DNA of 64,000 bases from Muribaculaceae bacterium (GTDB lineage Bacteria; Bacteroidota; Bacteroidia; Bacteroidales; Muribaculaceae): the NCBI GenBank assembly GCA_017621845.1, contig JAGASI010000001.1:1-64000 (forward strand). The letters run 5' to 3'. Made by a program: the position numbers and the translations under genes. The stretch's first letter is position 1; each line of letters begins with the position of its first letter. Positions 17,875 through 26,604 of this stretch are shown here, piece after piece. A model generated the notes under the pieces. It saw only the letters and a list, made by a program, of their open reading frames with translations, searched no databases and was not told where the DNA came from.

Positions 17875-17920
17875 GGTGCTTTTATGATGCGGCCAGCGCT
17901 GGCCGCATCATAAAAGCACC
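17875..17920. repeat. 46-bp perfect palindrome
   Basis: The 23-nt left arm (17875-17897) is the exact reverse complement of the right arm (17898-17920), with no loop. The core is GGCCAGCGCTGGCC. There is no gene within 390 bp on either side and no U-tract, so a simple terminator role is not supported. Confidence 0.85.
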
Positions 17921-18127
17921 GGGGGTTCAGAGAAAATTTATATACAGTGCCATTTGTCTAATAATCGATATTATGTTAAATAGAAAGCAATGTTGTTGAT
18001 TCTTTACTATCGTGGCTATCTTCCGAGGCTGTTTCTAATTAATTTTTCATGACACAATAGCCTTCTCGCTAAGTAATATACTTTTTTGCATCCTGCTTTA
18101 TTGATTATGCGCATTATTATCTTCCGG

Positions 18128-18244
18128 TTAAAGATCATCAATGGCAAACCAATTGTCGGAGTATGCTTTACATTTCTTCTTAAGTATAGGGTTAATCAGC
18201 CGGTAAATGACGATATACAATAGAGTTCCTTCCTTTGGAATTAT
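18128..18244 (-). pseudogene. Possible decayed coding fragment
   Basis: A 38-codon open frame without a start codon, preceded by an in-frame stop. It reads protein-like (for example LLYIVIYRLINPILKKKCK and a terminal NWFAIDDL). A neighbouring frame is also open just upstream, as expected after a frameshift. I do not recognise the parent protein; chance is possible. Confidence 0.3.
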
Positions 18245-18899
18245 TCAAGAATGAGGTTGTAATTCTATATTTGCTTACATAAATACCAAATTGCATCTAA
18301 ATTCATAATTGCTTTCGCATACTGTAATATGTCGTAAAGTCACACCTCGAGGTTAAACGACTGATAATCTTTGTTAAATAAGTAATTTCATGAAACAAAT
18401 CCAATGGTTGTCAATGTTATAATAATAAACAAACAGAACTCTAATGGGCAATATATTTGATTTCATACCATAATATACAACCCAAATTCAAGTAAGTTTA
18501 CAATATACAACAAAAGATATATAGTTTACAAATACACCACACACCGATAATACCGCACGCAACACATATTTTACCGCCAGGACATATTGATTCCTAATGT
18601 ATTTACAATCAGGAAACATTATTCTTAAGTGCTTAGCCAGCGTCAGTCACGCATTTAAGTTTTATTAAGAATTATCTCAACATGTTGATAATCATGCTTA
18701 CTATAGCGATTATCTAATGTCATACTTTAGATTTTGCACATGTTTTCTGAGATATCGTGGCGACGCATAGTGATATATCACGCTAATCACTTTAAATCAA
18801 CATATTACACCATATTCTTATTGTGTTAATTTAAATTTTGGCGATGTATTTGATTTCATCCCCCTACATCGGTTACCTTTAAGGTTTTCAAGGGAATAA

Positions 18900-18986
18900 A
18901 TTACATTATACAATTGCAAAGAGCTGAAGTTACAGGTGATTTCACATATCGAAACTGGTTTGTGATTGCAAATTATACATTGTAAT
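18900..18986. repeat. Imperfect inverted repeat with TTGCAA cores
   Basis: 18900-18919 and the reverse complement of 18966-18986 align with one gap and a few mismatches. Each contains TTGCAA (18914-18919 and 18966-18971). It lies immediately upstream of the HTH-gene promoter and is a candidate operator. Confidence 0.4.
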
Positions 18987-18994
18987 CACTTTAG

Positions 18995-19026
18995 TTTGCA
19001 TATTAAAATTATATGTATTACATTTG
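18995..19026 (+). promoter_or_regulatory. Promoter of HTH regulator gene
   Basis: TTTG (18995-18998), 20 nt, TACATTTG (19019-19026): a perfect Bacteroidota consensus. The predicted leader is about 55 nt. Confidence 0.8.
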
Positions 19027-19086
19027 CATACTCGTTTTTTTCGTATATAACATATGTAATTCTTCAAATGTTAATTTATTGTCATT

Positions 19087-19656
19087 ATGGACATTGTTGA
19101 TCGGCTGAAACTATTTATGAGCCAATTAGGCATGTCAAGTTCTCAATTGGCTGATACCGCGTCTATCCCCCGCCCCACTTTATCTCAGATTATTACCGGA
19201 CGTAATAAAAAAATCAGTAATGAAATTTTTTCCAAGCTACATGATGCGTTTCCCGAGCTAAACATGATGTGGTTGATGTTTGGTGATGGACAGATGACAA
19301 ATGATTATATACCACGCAATGACACCATAAATTTAAAAACCCCTAATTCCACCGACAATCACAGTAGTCTCTTTGACATTGATATGTCTGACGAATTAAT
19401 ATCAAATAATCAAGTAAGACATCACAGTGAACTAAAGAAGATGCAACAAAAAGGTGGAACTTCAAATGGCATGACCTCACCCGGTATTATGTCAAGCGAT
19501 GTAATATCCGGTATTATAAACGCTGAAATAACACAATCTAATAAGGAGTCATTGCCAATTGCCGAGAACGCCCAGTCGACAGCTAAAAATATTGTGTCAA
19601 TAATGGTCTTCTATGACGATAATAGCTTTGAGACATTCTATCCCTCCAAACAATGA
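19087..19656 (+). CDS. XRE-type helix-turn-helix regulator
   Basis: A 189-residue protein. Residues about 3-65 are a lambda-repressor-like HTH domain (LKLFMSQLGMSSSQLADTAS, then IPRPTLSQIITGRNKKIS), followed by the segment LNMMWLMFGDGQM, which is typical of Bacteroidales cytoplasmic XRE regulators. Residues 75-165 are polar, low-complexity and probably disordered. The last 20 residues (IVSIMVFYDDNSFETFYP) form a short strand-like tail that may mediate oligomer contacts. It is monocistronic with a perfect promoter and a candidate operator upstream. Its target is unknown; autoregulation is an inference. Confidence 0.85.
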   Translation: MDIVDRLKLFMSQLGMSSSQLADTASIPRPTLSQIITGRNKKISNEIFSKLHDAFPELNMMWLMFGDGQMTNDYIPRNDTINLKTPNSTDNHSSLFDIDMSDELISNNQVRHHSELKKMQQKGGTSNGMTSPGIMSSDVISGIINAEITQSNKESLPIAENAQSTAKNIVSIMVFYDDNSFETFYPSKQ

Positions 19657-19845
19657 ACAAGCTAAACCGGCGTAACATCATCACTATATTTTCCCCCAAA
19701 ACAAATTAAATATTCCTCCCGTCTTTAACAATAGTAAGTAAATAACCCGAAGCTGGTAGACATCTGTTAGGATGGTTTACTACTTTATTATATTTACGTA
19801 AGTACACATAGAACAACTACATTATTCTTGTAGCCCAAATACTCG

Positions 19846-22296
19846 TCAAAACAATAACGCGACGCGGTAAACGATAAAGGCCACCACCCAAGCAACGGCA
19901 GTATTATATAGCACACTAAAGGCGCCATACTTCCAGCTTCCTGATTCTTTAGAGATTGCCACGACTGTTGCAATGCATGGACAATACAATAGTATGAAAA
20001 CCATAAATGACAATGCGGAAGCCATGGGCCATGCCGGATGTCCATCTTGTTTAACCACATTTTTTAATCTATCGCCAAGGCGTTGATCTGATACAGCTTC
20101 ATCGTCTGTATAGAGGACACCAAGAGTAGACACTACAATTTCTTTGGCGGGTACACCGGCTAAAGCTGCTACCGTGGCCGGCCAATCAAATCCCAAGGGT
20201 TTCATTACCGGATTTACAGCCTTTCCGGCCATTTCAAGATACGAATCATTGTCAGGATCTATTGCTGATGTTTCTATGACTATTGGCTTGTTATTATCTT
20301 TATCATGAATTGGAAAATAGTTAAGGGCCCACACGACTATTGAAGCAAACAGTATAAGGCCACCCATTTTCTTAAGGTATTGTACTCCCTTATCCCATGT
20401 GTGTCTCAGTGATGTTTTCAATGACGGCACTCGGTAAGGCGGGAGTTCCATTACAAACGGGGTCTCGTCTTTGTGGAATATATATCGTCTTAACATGCGC
20501 GCTGTTAACATTGCTACAATAATACCCAGAAGATACAGGCCCATAAACACGACAGCTCCATTTGACGGGAAAAATGCGCCTATAAGCAGTACATATATAG
20601 GTAGTCTTGCTGAACAAGACATAAAGGGGTTAATCATTATGGTAATCAACCGTGATGATTTAGATTCAATTGAACGAGAGGCGGTTATAGCCGGAACATT
20701 GCATCCAAAGCCCATAATCAGAGGTATAAAAGACTTGCCATGTAATCCCATCTTATGCATTATCTTATCCATGATAAATGCGGCCCTTGCCATGTATCCC
20801 GAATCTTCCATAAACGATATACAGAAATATAATATCATTATATTGGGCAAGAACACAATAACACCCCCTACTCCACCGATAACGCCATCGGCAAGCATAT
20901 CCTTCAGTGGTCCAGACGCCATATTGTCATGGACGAATATTGACAAACTGTCAATTCCATTCTGAATCCAATCCATTGGGTATTGTCCCAGCGAGAATGT
21001 CAACCAAAATATAAAGAACATTACGCCAAAGAAAAGAGGGAAGCCAAATAGTTTATTGGTTACCAAGGCATCAATTGTACCGGTGACGTTATTGGTTGGT
21101 TTAATTGGTCCATCAAGTGTTTCGGCAAGCGCACCGGCTATAAATCCATATTTATCACCGGCAATGAGTGAATTTATATCCTCGCCCATGTCATGTTCGA
21201 TGCTCTTGACAAGGGTGTTACGATGGTTGATTATTTGATCACCATTTGAAGTCTGTTTAACAATACTTTCAGTCTCGGTATCACCTTCCAGCAATTTTAT
21301 TGCCATATAACGTGGTGAAAAATGGTGGCCGGTCTCTCGATGTGTTTTAATCTCATCTTTCAGGACAGTTACAGCTGATTCAATTTCAGGATTAAGTTTA
21401 ACATGAACATGTCTGACTGACTCATGTCTTCCTTCATACACGTCAATTATATTGTCGATGAGTTGATGTTTACCCTTGCCATTTTTGGAAATAGTTGGCA
21501 CGATAGGAACACCAATCATAGCACCAAGAGTTGCATAATCGAGTTTAGCTCCCTGTTCCTCGAGTTCATCATACATATTGAGGGCGATAACCATCGAGCG
21601 TCCCATATCTATAAGTTCGGTCGTAAGATATAAGTTACGTTCAAGATTGGATGCATCAACAACGTTAACGATAACGTCGGGAGTTTCATTTCTAAGGTAT
21701 CGTCTTACATATAGCTCTTCGGGGGAATAAGCGGCCAATGAATACGTACCCGGGAGGTCAACAATCTTTACCTCATAGTTGCCATATCTGAAGCGACCTG
21801 CTTTGGCATCTACTGTAACACCTGAATAATTACCAACATGTTCTCTGGCTCCAACCAATTGGTTAAAGAGTGATGTCTTACCACAATTGGGATTTCCGAT
21901 TAGTGCAACATTGATGACATTAGATGGATTGTGGTCATTTTCTACTATATTAAGATCATCATTAAGTTCATCAGGGGATAATTCAGATGTTCCGTTTCCT
22001 TGATTAACTTTATCTGATATATTCTTTAATTCATCAGATGTTCTGTCTGATAGATTTTCTGAATCGTCATCTATGATTTTAACGACTTCGATTAGATGAG
22101 CCTCGCTTCGTCTCAGCAGGACCTCATATCCCATAATAGCATATTTTACAGGATCCTTCAGTGGAGCTGCTTCAAGTGCTTCTATACTGCGCCCCCTTAC
22201 AAATCCCATTTCCATGACTCGTTTCCTGAAAGCACCGTGTCCAAGGATTTTTACTATTACGCCAAAATCACCCGTTTTAAGCTCACTCAGTCTCAT
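19846..22296 (-). CDS. feoB: FeoA-FeoB fusion ferrous iron transporter
   Basis: An 816-residue inner-membrane ferrous iron transporter. Residues 1-75 are a FeoA (SH3-like) domain, 76-125 an acidic linker, and about 128-290 a G-protein domain with G1 GNPNCGKT (134-141), GNYSGVT, DLPGTYSLAAYSPEE and the NMYD base-recognition motif. The FeoB membrane core follows, with two Gate halves (MGFGCNVPA near 530 and LAGVPAKEI near 735). FeoA is a separate gene in many bacteria; the fusion is usual in Bacteroidota. Monocistronic. It supplies Fe(II) under anaerobic conditions. Confidence 0.97.
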   Translation of the reverse strand: MRLSELKTGDFGVIVKILGHGAFRKRVMEMGFVRGRSIEALEAAPLKDPVKYAIMGYEVLLRRSEAHLIEVVKIIDDDSENLSDRTSDELKNISDKVNQGNGTSELSPDELNDDLNIVENDHNPSNVINVALIGNPNCGKTSLFNQLVGAREHVGNYSGVTVDAKAGRFRYGNYEVKIVDLPGTYSLAAYSPEELYVRRYLRNETPDVIVNVVDASNLERNLYLTTELIDMGRSMVIALNMYDELEEQGAKLDYATLGAMIGVPIVPTISKNGKGKHQLIDNIIDVYEGRHESVRHVHVKLNPEIESAVTVLKDEIKTHRETGHHFSPRYMAIKLLEGDTETESIVKQTSNGDQIINHRNTLVKSIEHDMGEDINSLIAGDKYGFIAGALAETLDGPIKPTNNVTGTIDALVTNKLFGFPLFFGVMFFIFWLTFSLGQYPMDWIQNGIDSLSIFVHDNMASGPLKDMLADGVIGGVGGVIVFLPNIMILYFCISFMEDSGYMARAAFIMDKIMHKMGLHGKSFIPLIMGFGCNVPAITASRSIESKSSRLITIMINPFMSCSARLPIYVLLIGAFFPSNGAVVFMGLYLLGIIVAMLTARMLRRYIFHKDETPFVMELPPYRVPSLKTSLRHTWDKGVQYLKKMGGLILFASIVVWALNYFPIHDKDNNKPIVIETSAIDPDNDSYLEMAGKAVNPVMKPLGFDWPATVAALAGVPAKEIVVSTLGVLYTDDEAVSDQRLGDRLKNVVKQDGHPAWPMASALSFMVFILLYCPCIATVVAISKESGSWKYGAFSVLYNTAVAWVVAFIVYRVALLF

Positions 22297-22424
22297 AATA
22301 TGACAATTAAGAAATTATGTTGGTCAGAATAATCACATGCCAGAATCTTATCATCTCCATGCCCACTACTTTAAATAAGTGATATCGTGGTCATTAAGCA
22401 GTTAAAATAAATTCTGACTGTTAT

Positions 22425-23003
22425 CTACATTGATTTTAGTGATTCAAAGAATTGGGTTCTTAATGAAGCATCGTGTTCAAATTGTCCAAGGTAATCAACC
22501 GTTGTCGTGGAGCTATCTTGTTTTTCAACGCCCCTCATCTTCATACACATGTGTTGACCGTTACATACGACAATGGCACCATGGGCATTTAATGACTTAA
22601 CCACGTCACTACATATTTGAGCAGTCAATCGTTCTTGAACCTGCAGTCGGGCGGCATAAACATTGACAAGTCGAGCCAATTTACTAAGTCCAATCATTGA
22701 ACCATTAGGAATATATCCTATCGATATGTGACCAAAGAAAGGAAGAATATGATGTTCACACATAGAATAGAATTCTATGTCTTTAACAATAACCAAGCGC
22801 GAGCCGGCATATTCAAATATAGCTTGGCTCATTATCTCATGGCCATCCATACGATAGCCACGTGTAAGATACCATAAGGCTTTGGCTGCACGCATCGGGG
22901 TTTTCAAGAGTCCTTCTCTTGAAGTATCTTCTCCAATCAATTCAAGTATAGCCTTATAGTGCTTGGCAATTTCCTCTATTTTGTTTTCTTCTTCAATATT
23001 CAT
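22425..23003 (-). CDS. folE: GTP cyclohydrolase I
   Basis: A 192-residue cytoplasmic zinc enzyme that opens GTP to dihydroneopterin triphosphate, the first step of folate (and queuosine or pterin) synthesis. Conserved parts are SREGLLKTPMRAAKA, the zinc-ligand motif SMCEHHILPFFG, IGLSKLARLVNVYAARLQVQ and the second ligand region NGQHMCMKMRGV. Length is standard. It lies 12 nt downstream of a SPOR-domain gene on the same strand, so the two are likely co-transcribed. Confidence 0.97.
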   Translation of the reverse strand: MNIEEENKIEEIAKHYKAILELIGEDTSREGLLKTPMRAAKALWYLTRGYRMDGHEIMSQAIFEYAGSRLVIVKDIEFYSMCEHHILPFFGHISIGYIPNGSMIGLSKLARLVNVYAARLQVQERLTAQICSDVVKSLNAHGAIVVCNGQHMCMKMRGVEKQDSSTTTVDYLGQFEHDASLRTQFFESLKSM

Positions 23004-23015
23004 AATGAAGTATAA

Positions 23016-23483
23016 TCACTTGATACGAGATTTAACGATACGCAAGTCAGATGAAAATGAGGGGAAAGCACGGCGTATCTCGGCCATGGCTGACTCAGCC
23101 TCGGTTCTGGTCGTGAAGTCCCCTACTCTTACGCGCCAATATGGTGATTCAAAGACTAAATAAGCTGGATATTGGGGTAGCCTTGAGGCTATTTTAGAAC
23201 GCCTCATTTGAGCTTGACCTTTAGCCGTACGTGCGTTATTATCAGCAAATATTTCAACTCTATAGCCTACAGATCCCCGTGTCCTAACAGTCCCATTTCC
23301 ACTAACTGTGTTGTGGTTCGAGGCATCCTCTTGAGTTAAACGTTCAGATAGTGCTTCCGGAATATCCACTGTTAGTGTCCCTGAATTGTTAATTTGCTTA
23401 ACAATTGATGGTTGCCGGGGTTCTTGCGCTGATACCGAGAATGATACCGTCAACGTTAATAATACACTTAATAAGTCTCGCAT
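23016..23483 (-). CDS. Secreted SPOR-domain protein
   Basis: A 155-residue exported protein: signal peptide about 1-19 (ending SVSAQ), a polar linker, then a SPOR domain at about 72-152 (VGYRVEIFADNNARTAKGQAQ, YWRVRVGDFTTRTEAESAM). SPOR domains bind denuded glycan strands of septal peptidoglycan. With no membrane anchor, it is likely periplasmic and could localise to the division site. It precedes folE by 12 nt. This is one of two SPOR proteins in the window; the other is the membrane protein at 34317. Confidence 0.88.
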   Translation of the reverse strand: MRDLLSVLLTLTVSFSVSAQEPRQPSIVKQINNSGTLTVDIPEALSERLTQEDASNHNTVSGNGTVRTRGSVGYRVEIFADNNARTAKGQAQMRRSKIASRLPQYPAYLVFESPYWRVRVGDFTTRTEAESAMAEIRRAFPSFSSDLRIVKSRIK

Positions 23484-23587
23484 ACAATGAATTCGCTTTA
23501 ACTTATATTACCAAACCACCTGATGAAATGCAATTACTGATAATCACTTAATAGATCAGGTATGTTTCATTAATATAAAGTTATCAA

Positions 23588-23622
23588 ACCGATGTACCCT
23601 TGGTTATAGAGGATACATCGGT
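23588..23622 (-). terminator. tpiA terminator
   Basis: ACCGATGTA (23588-23596) pairs with TACATCGGT (23614-23622). Read on the minus strand it is followed by TTTGATAACTTT. It ends the tpiA transcript before the SPOR-folE unit. Confidence 0.65.
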
Positions 23623-23651
23623 CTGTTTGTTTATAAATATCGCTTTAGATA

Positions 23652-24410
23652 TTAAAAAGCAGTAACAATACCCATAAAATCGGCACACTTAAGAGCGGCA
23701 CCACCGATAAGACCTCCGTCAACATCAGGCTTGGCAAAAAGCTCAGCAGCATTTGTGGGCTTACAACTACCACCATATAGGATTGAGGTATTGTCTGCAA
23801 CCTCGTTACCATATTTTTCAGCAATAGTCGAGCGTATAAAGGCATGAATTTCTTCAGCCTGGTCTGCTGTAGCTGTTTTGCCTGTGCCAATAGCCCATAC
23901 AGGCTCATAGGCCAAGATTACCTTACCAAAGTCATCGGCCGAGAGATTGAACAGGCCTTCAGATACCTGAGTCTTTACTACTTCAAAGTGTTTATTGGCT
24001 TCACGTTCTTCCAGAACTTCGCCGATACAGAAAATAGGAGTCAAGCCATTCTCAAGAGCAAGAGCAACTTTCTCTCTGAGGGTTTCAGAAGTCTCTCCGT
24101 AATATTGACGACGCTCTGAGTGTCCAAGAATTACATATTTAGCGCCGGTCGATGCGACCATGGGTGCCGATACCTCTCCGGTATAGGCGCCTGACTTGTG
24201 GTTGGCACAGTTTTCGGCACCAAGGCCCAATTTTTGAGGATTGGTGATGACTGCGTTTACTGATGCAAGATGTGTGAAAGGCACACATACTATTACGTCA
24301 CATTTGGGCTCTACTGTTTTGAGTGCATTGTCTACTTCTTCAGCAAGTTTTACACCTTCCTGAAGTGTTGTGTTCATTTTCCAATTGCCTGCAACAATTT
24401 TTTTTCTCAT
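23652..24410 (-). CDS. tpiA: Triosephosphate isomerase
   Basis: A 252-residue TIM-barrel enzyme of glycolysis interconverting dihydroxyacetone phosphate and glyceraldehyde 3-phosphate. Catalytic residues are visible: Lys in AGNWKMN (residue 11), His in [12 protein letters not shown] near residue 97, and Glu in [15 protein letters not shown] near residue 169; the C-terminal phosphate loop is GGAALK. Standard length. It has its own perfect promoter (24490-24521), so it is separately controlled although it lies downstream of the BT_3928-like gene. Confidence 0.98.
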   Translation of the reverse strand: MRKKIVAGNWKMNTTLQEGVKLAEEVDNALKTVEPKCDVIVCVPFTHLASVNAVITNPQKLGLGAENCANHKSGAYTGEVSAPMVASTGAKYVILGHSERRQYYGETSETLREKVALALENGLTPIFCIGEVLEEREANKHFEVVKTQVSEGLFNLSADDFGKVILAYEPVWAIGTGKTATADQAEEIHAFIRSTIAEKYGNEVADNTSILYGGSCKPTNAAELFAKPDVDGGLIGGAALKCADFMGIVTAF

Positions 24411-24489
24411 GTCGAAATTGAATATATATTAAAATATTGGTAATAGTTAATTGTTTAATGGTCTCAGTTTGACCTCATTTATTTTGCTA

Positions 24490-24521
24490 CAAAAGTACTA
24501 AATTATATTGACATTAGCAAA
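24490..24521 (-). promoter_or_regulatory. tpiA: tpiA promoter
   Basis: On the minus strand: TTTG (24518-24521), 20-nt spacer, TACTTTTG (24490-24497). A perfect consensus, giving a leader of about 75 nt. Confidence 0.8.
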
Positions 24522-24636
24522 ATTTGGAAGTTATCCACATCGGTGGTCGGTATAGAGATTTGATTTTAGGGACTCTCTCATTTTTATAAGTCGGGGGCTA
24601 AGATGGGATCTCTATGATATATGCTATCTGCCTTGT

Positions 24637-25923
24637 TTATATCTTATTTTCTTGAGACGTTTTACCAGCTGTTCTTACAACCTTAGGAAGAACAACTCCC
24701 ATACAATAGACCAACAACATAGACAATATATAACCGATAGTCAGCCACATAAGTGTACCGGTATCCTCTATTGGCTTTATCTGGCTTAAAAGTTGAGGAT
24801 TACTCTTATACTCATCATCTATATCAGGTGGCAAGCTATAAACCTGGCGTTTCCAGGAAACGGTGCCATCCTTGATGTATATCAATCCGGCCTCACCGCG
24901 CACAATCATTTTAAGATCTGTGTCATCGGCTTGATAGACATCATATTCAGCATTTGTCAGCTCTTTCCATTTTTCTATTCCTCCTTTATAATTGGAGGCT
25001 ATCCATGCTGTCAAACGACCGCCGTTACGCTCAATAGTTTCGGCGAGTCGATTTGTTTTTGCAGCTCGCGACAATCCATACTTTTCTGGTTCAGATACAA
25101 TTAATACCAGTTCTGAACCAATGGTATCTATTGCCTGTAACGTGGCGTCCTGGCCATCTTCATCATACAATACTAAAGAGGTTGCGTCTTTATGAGGATT
25201 ACTTCCTTGGGAATTACGTTCAATAAATGTCCAAGAATCATCCGGAATTTCATCGGCTTTAAATTCCTTTGTTACTCCATCTTTCTCATATATGAAAGTA
25301 ATGTTACAATCATCAACATCCTCATTGATTACTGTCTTAAAATTTGTTCCTACCGGGAATGGTCTAAAATCAATCAATGGCTGAACAGAATATCCTATAT
25401 ATGCAATAATACCACCATAGGCAATCGTGAATACGGTAGCCATCCATTGGACCTTAGGCTTCACAATACCGTTGACACGATGGTTAACAACCAACAAGTA
25501 TATAATCGATATAAGTAATATAATATTTTTGATAAGAGTATTGCTGTTACTTAATATAACAGCATCACCAAAACAGCCACAGTCGCTCACCGGATTGTAT
25601 AAAAATATATACACCGTCAACGCTGTCATTATGGTCATCAACGCTGTCAATATAATCGTGGTAGTGTGCCGGAAAGCTCCTATAGCAAGTGAAATGCCAC
25701 TGGTAAATTCCACTAATGACAAGCCAACAGCTCCAAACAAGACTATCTGTCGAGGCATGTCAATACCCCAGAGAATGAAGTATTCTTCAAATTTCAATAA
25801 CGATCCCCACAGATCTATCAATTTGACAAACCCCGAAAAAATAAAAACCGCACCAACAAGAATTCTTAAAATCCATGTTATCGCGGTTAATTTTTTTTTA
25901 TTCTCAGGATAAAGCTTAATCAT
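24637..25923 (-). CDS. BT_3928-type MauE/DoxX membrane protein
   Basis: A 428-residue inner-membrane protein. Residues about 12-160 form a four-helix DoxX/MauE-like domain with a conserved cysteine pair in the DCGCFGD motif (about residue 115). A fifth helix lies near 165-180 and a last one near 395-415. Between them (about 190-385) sits a soluble domain with thioredoxin-like traits (SELVLIVSEPEKYGLSRA) but no CXXC motif. The family is uncharacterised; similarity to MauE suggests a disulfide or redox role, which is inference. Its start overlaps the DUF1599 gene stop by 8 nt. Confidence 0.8.
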   Translation of the reverse strand: MIKLYPENKKKLTAITWILRILVGAVFIFSGFVKLIDLWGSLLKFEEYFILWGIDMPRQIVLFGAVGLSLVEFTSGISLAIGAFRHTTTIILTALMTIMTALTVYIFLYNPVSDCGCFGDAVILSNSNTLIKNIILLISIIYLLVVNHRVNGIVKPKVQWMATVFTIAYGGIIAYIGYSVQPLIDFRPFPVGTNFKTVINEDVDDCNITFIYEKDGVTKEFKADEIPDDSWTFIERNSQGSNPHKDATSLVLYDEDGQDATLQAIDTIGSELVLIVSEPEKYGLSRAAKTNRLAETIERNGGRLTAWIASNYKGGIEKWKELTNAEYDVYQADDTDLKMIVRGEAGLIYIKDGTVSWKRQVYSLPPDIDDEYKSNPQLLSQIKPIEDTGTLMWLTIGYILSMLLVYCMGVVLPKVVRTAGKTSQENKI

Positions 25924-26461
25924 TTTGCTCTGTGAGTTTTATAATACCAAAGACGGCATAATTTAGCATGTCAAAATAATTGGAATCAATGCCTTCTGAC
26001 ACTGTAGTCTCTCCATTATTACCTTCAATTTCTTTAACACGTGCTATTTTGGTCAAAATAAAATCAGTATAAGATAACACCCTCATCATGCGCCACGCTT
26101 CTCCATAGTCATGATTTTTAGTTTCCATCAACTCATATGCCTCGTCAAGCACGCGGTCATACATTTTCAATGCTTCCGAGGCGGTCATGTCTTTATAATC
26201 AGCAGCGCCGAGTCTAAGTTGTATTACGCCAACCACCGCATAGTTCACTATAGCCATAAATTCTGGTAGTATACCTTCTCCGACAGCGTTAACTCCGGTT
26301 TCTTCCAGAGTGCGTATTCGCTTGGCTTTTATAAACAACTGGTCAGTGACAGCAACAGGCCTGAGAATACGCCATGAAGGACCATAGTCATATAATTTGT
26401 GTTTAAAAATATCACGGCATCGGCTTATCGCTTCTTTATATTGTTGATTTGTATCAGTCAT
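25916..26461 (-). CDS. DUF1599 protein (two repeats)
   Basis: A 181-residue cytoplasmic helical protein made of two copies of the DUF1599 unit. The first contains DYGPSWRILRPVAVTDQLFI and the second DYGEAWRMMRVLSYTDFILT, each followed by a K[AR]xR[IV]xxxE helix. The internal duplication is plain by eye. The function is unknown; the alpha-helical, charge-paired look recalls MazG-like nucleotide hydrolases, but no metal-binding EExxE motif is evident. First gene of the unit with the BT_3928-like gene. Confidence 0.85.
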   Translation of the reverse strand: MTDTNQQYKEAISRCRDIFKHKLYDYGPSWRILRPVAVTDQLFIKAKRIRTLEETGVNAVGEGILPEFMAIVNYAVVGVIQLRLGAADYKDMTASEALKMYDRVLDEAYELMETKNHDYGEAWRMMRVLSYTDFILTKIARVKEIEGNNGETTVSEGIDSNYFDMLNYAVFGIIKLTEQND

Positions 26462-26497
26462 TTCTAAATTATTTATTAGATGTCATCATATCACATA

Positions 26498-26505
26498 CAA
26501 AGGTA
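26498..26505 (-). promoter_or_regulatory. Promoter -7 box of DUF1599 unit
   Basis: TACCTTTG on the minus strand, 37 nt before the start at 26461. No clear -33 TTTG is seen at the usual spacing. Confidence 0.55.
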
Positions 26506-26546
26506 TATATAATTAATCAAACGTATATCTTATTCATTAAAAAAAA

Positions 26547-26577
26547 CGGTCGGCCCTCAATATTATAGGGCCGACCG
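26547..26577 (-). terminator. Terminator of TPR gene
   Basis: An 11-bp perfect GC-rich stem (26547-26557 with 26567-26577) and a 9-nt loop, followed on the minus strand by eight U (26539-26546). A strong rho-independent terminator 28 nt after the stop codon. Confidence 0.9.
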
Positions 26578-26604
26578 CTGAATTATATTAAGTAGAATAT
26601 TTGG

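Larger units (their letters stand above)
17477..19086. other. 1.6-kb AT-rich gene-poor region
   Basis: No intact gene is seen. Contents: a perfect 46-bp palindrome (17875-17920); a short open frame at 17700-17838 (plus) without a start codon; a 38-codon fragment at 18128-18244 (minus); an imperfect inverted repeat near 18900-18986; and the HTH-gene promoter (18995-19026). Higher GC around 17750-17930 than in its flanks suggests decayed inserted DNA. Confidence 0.6.
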
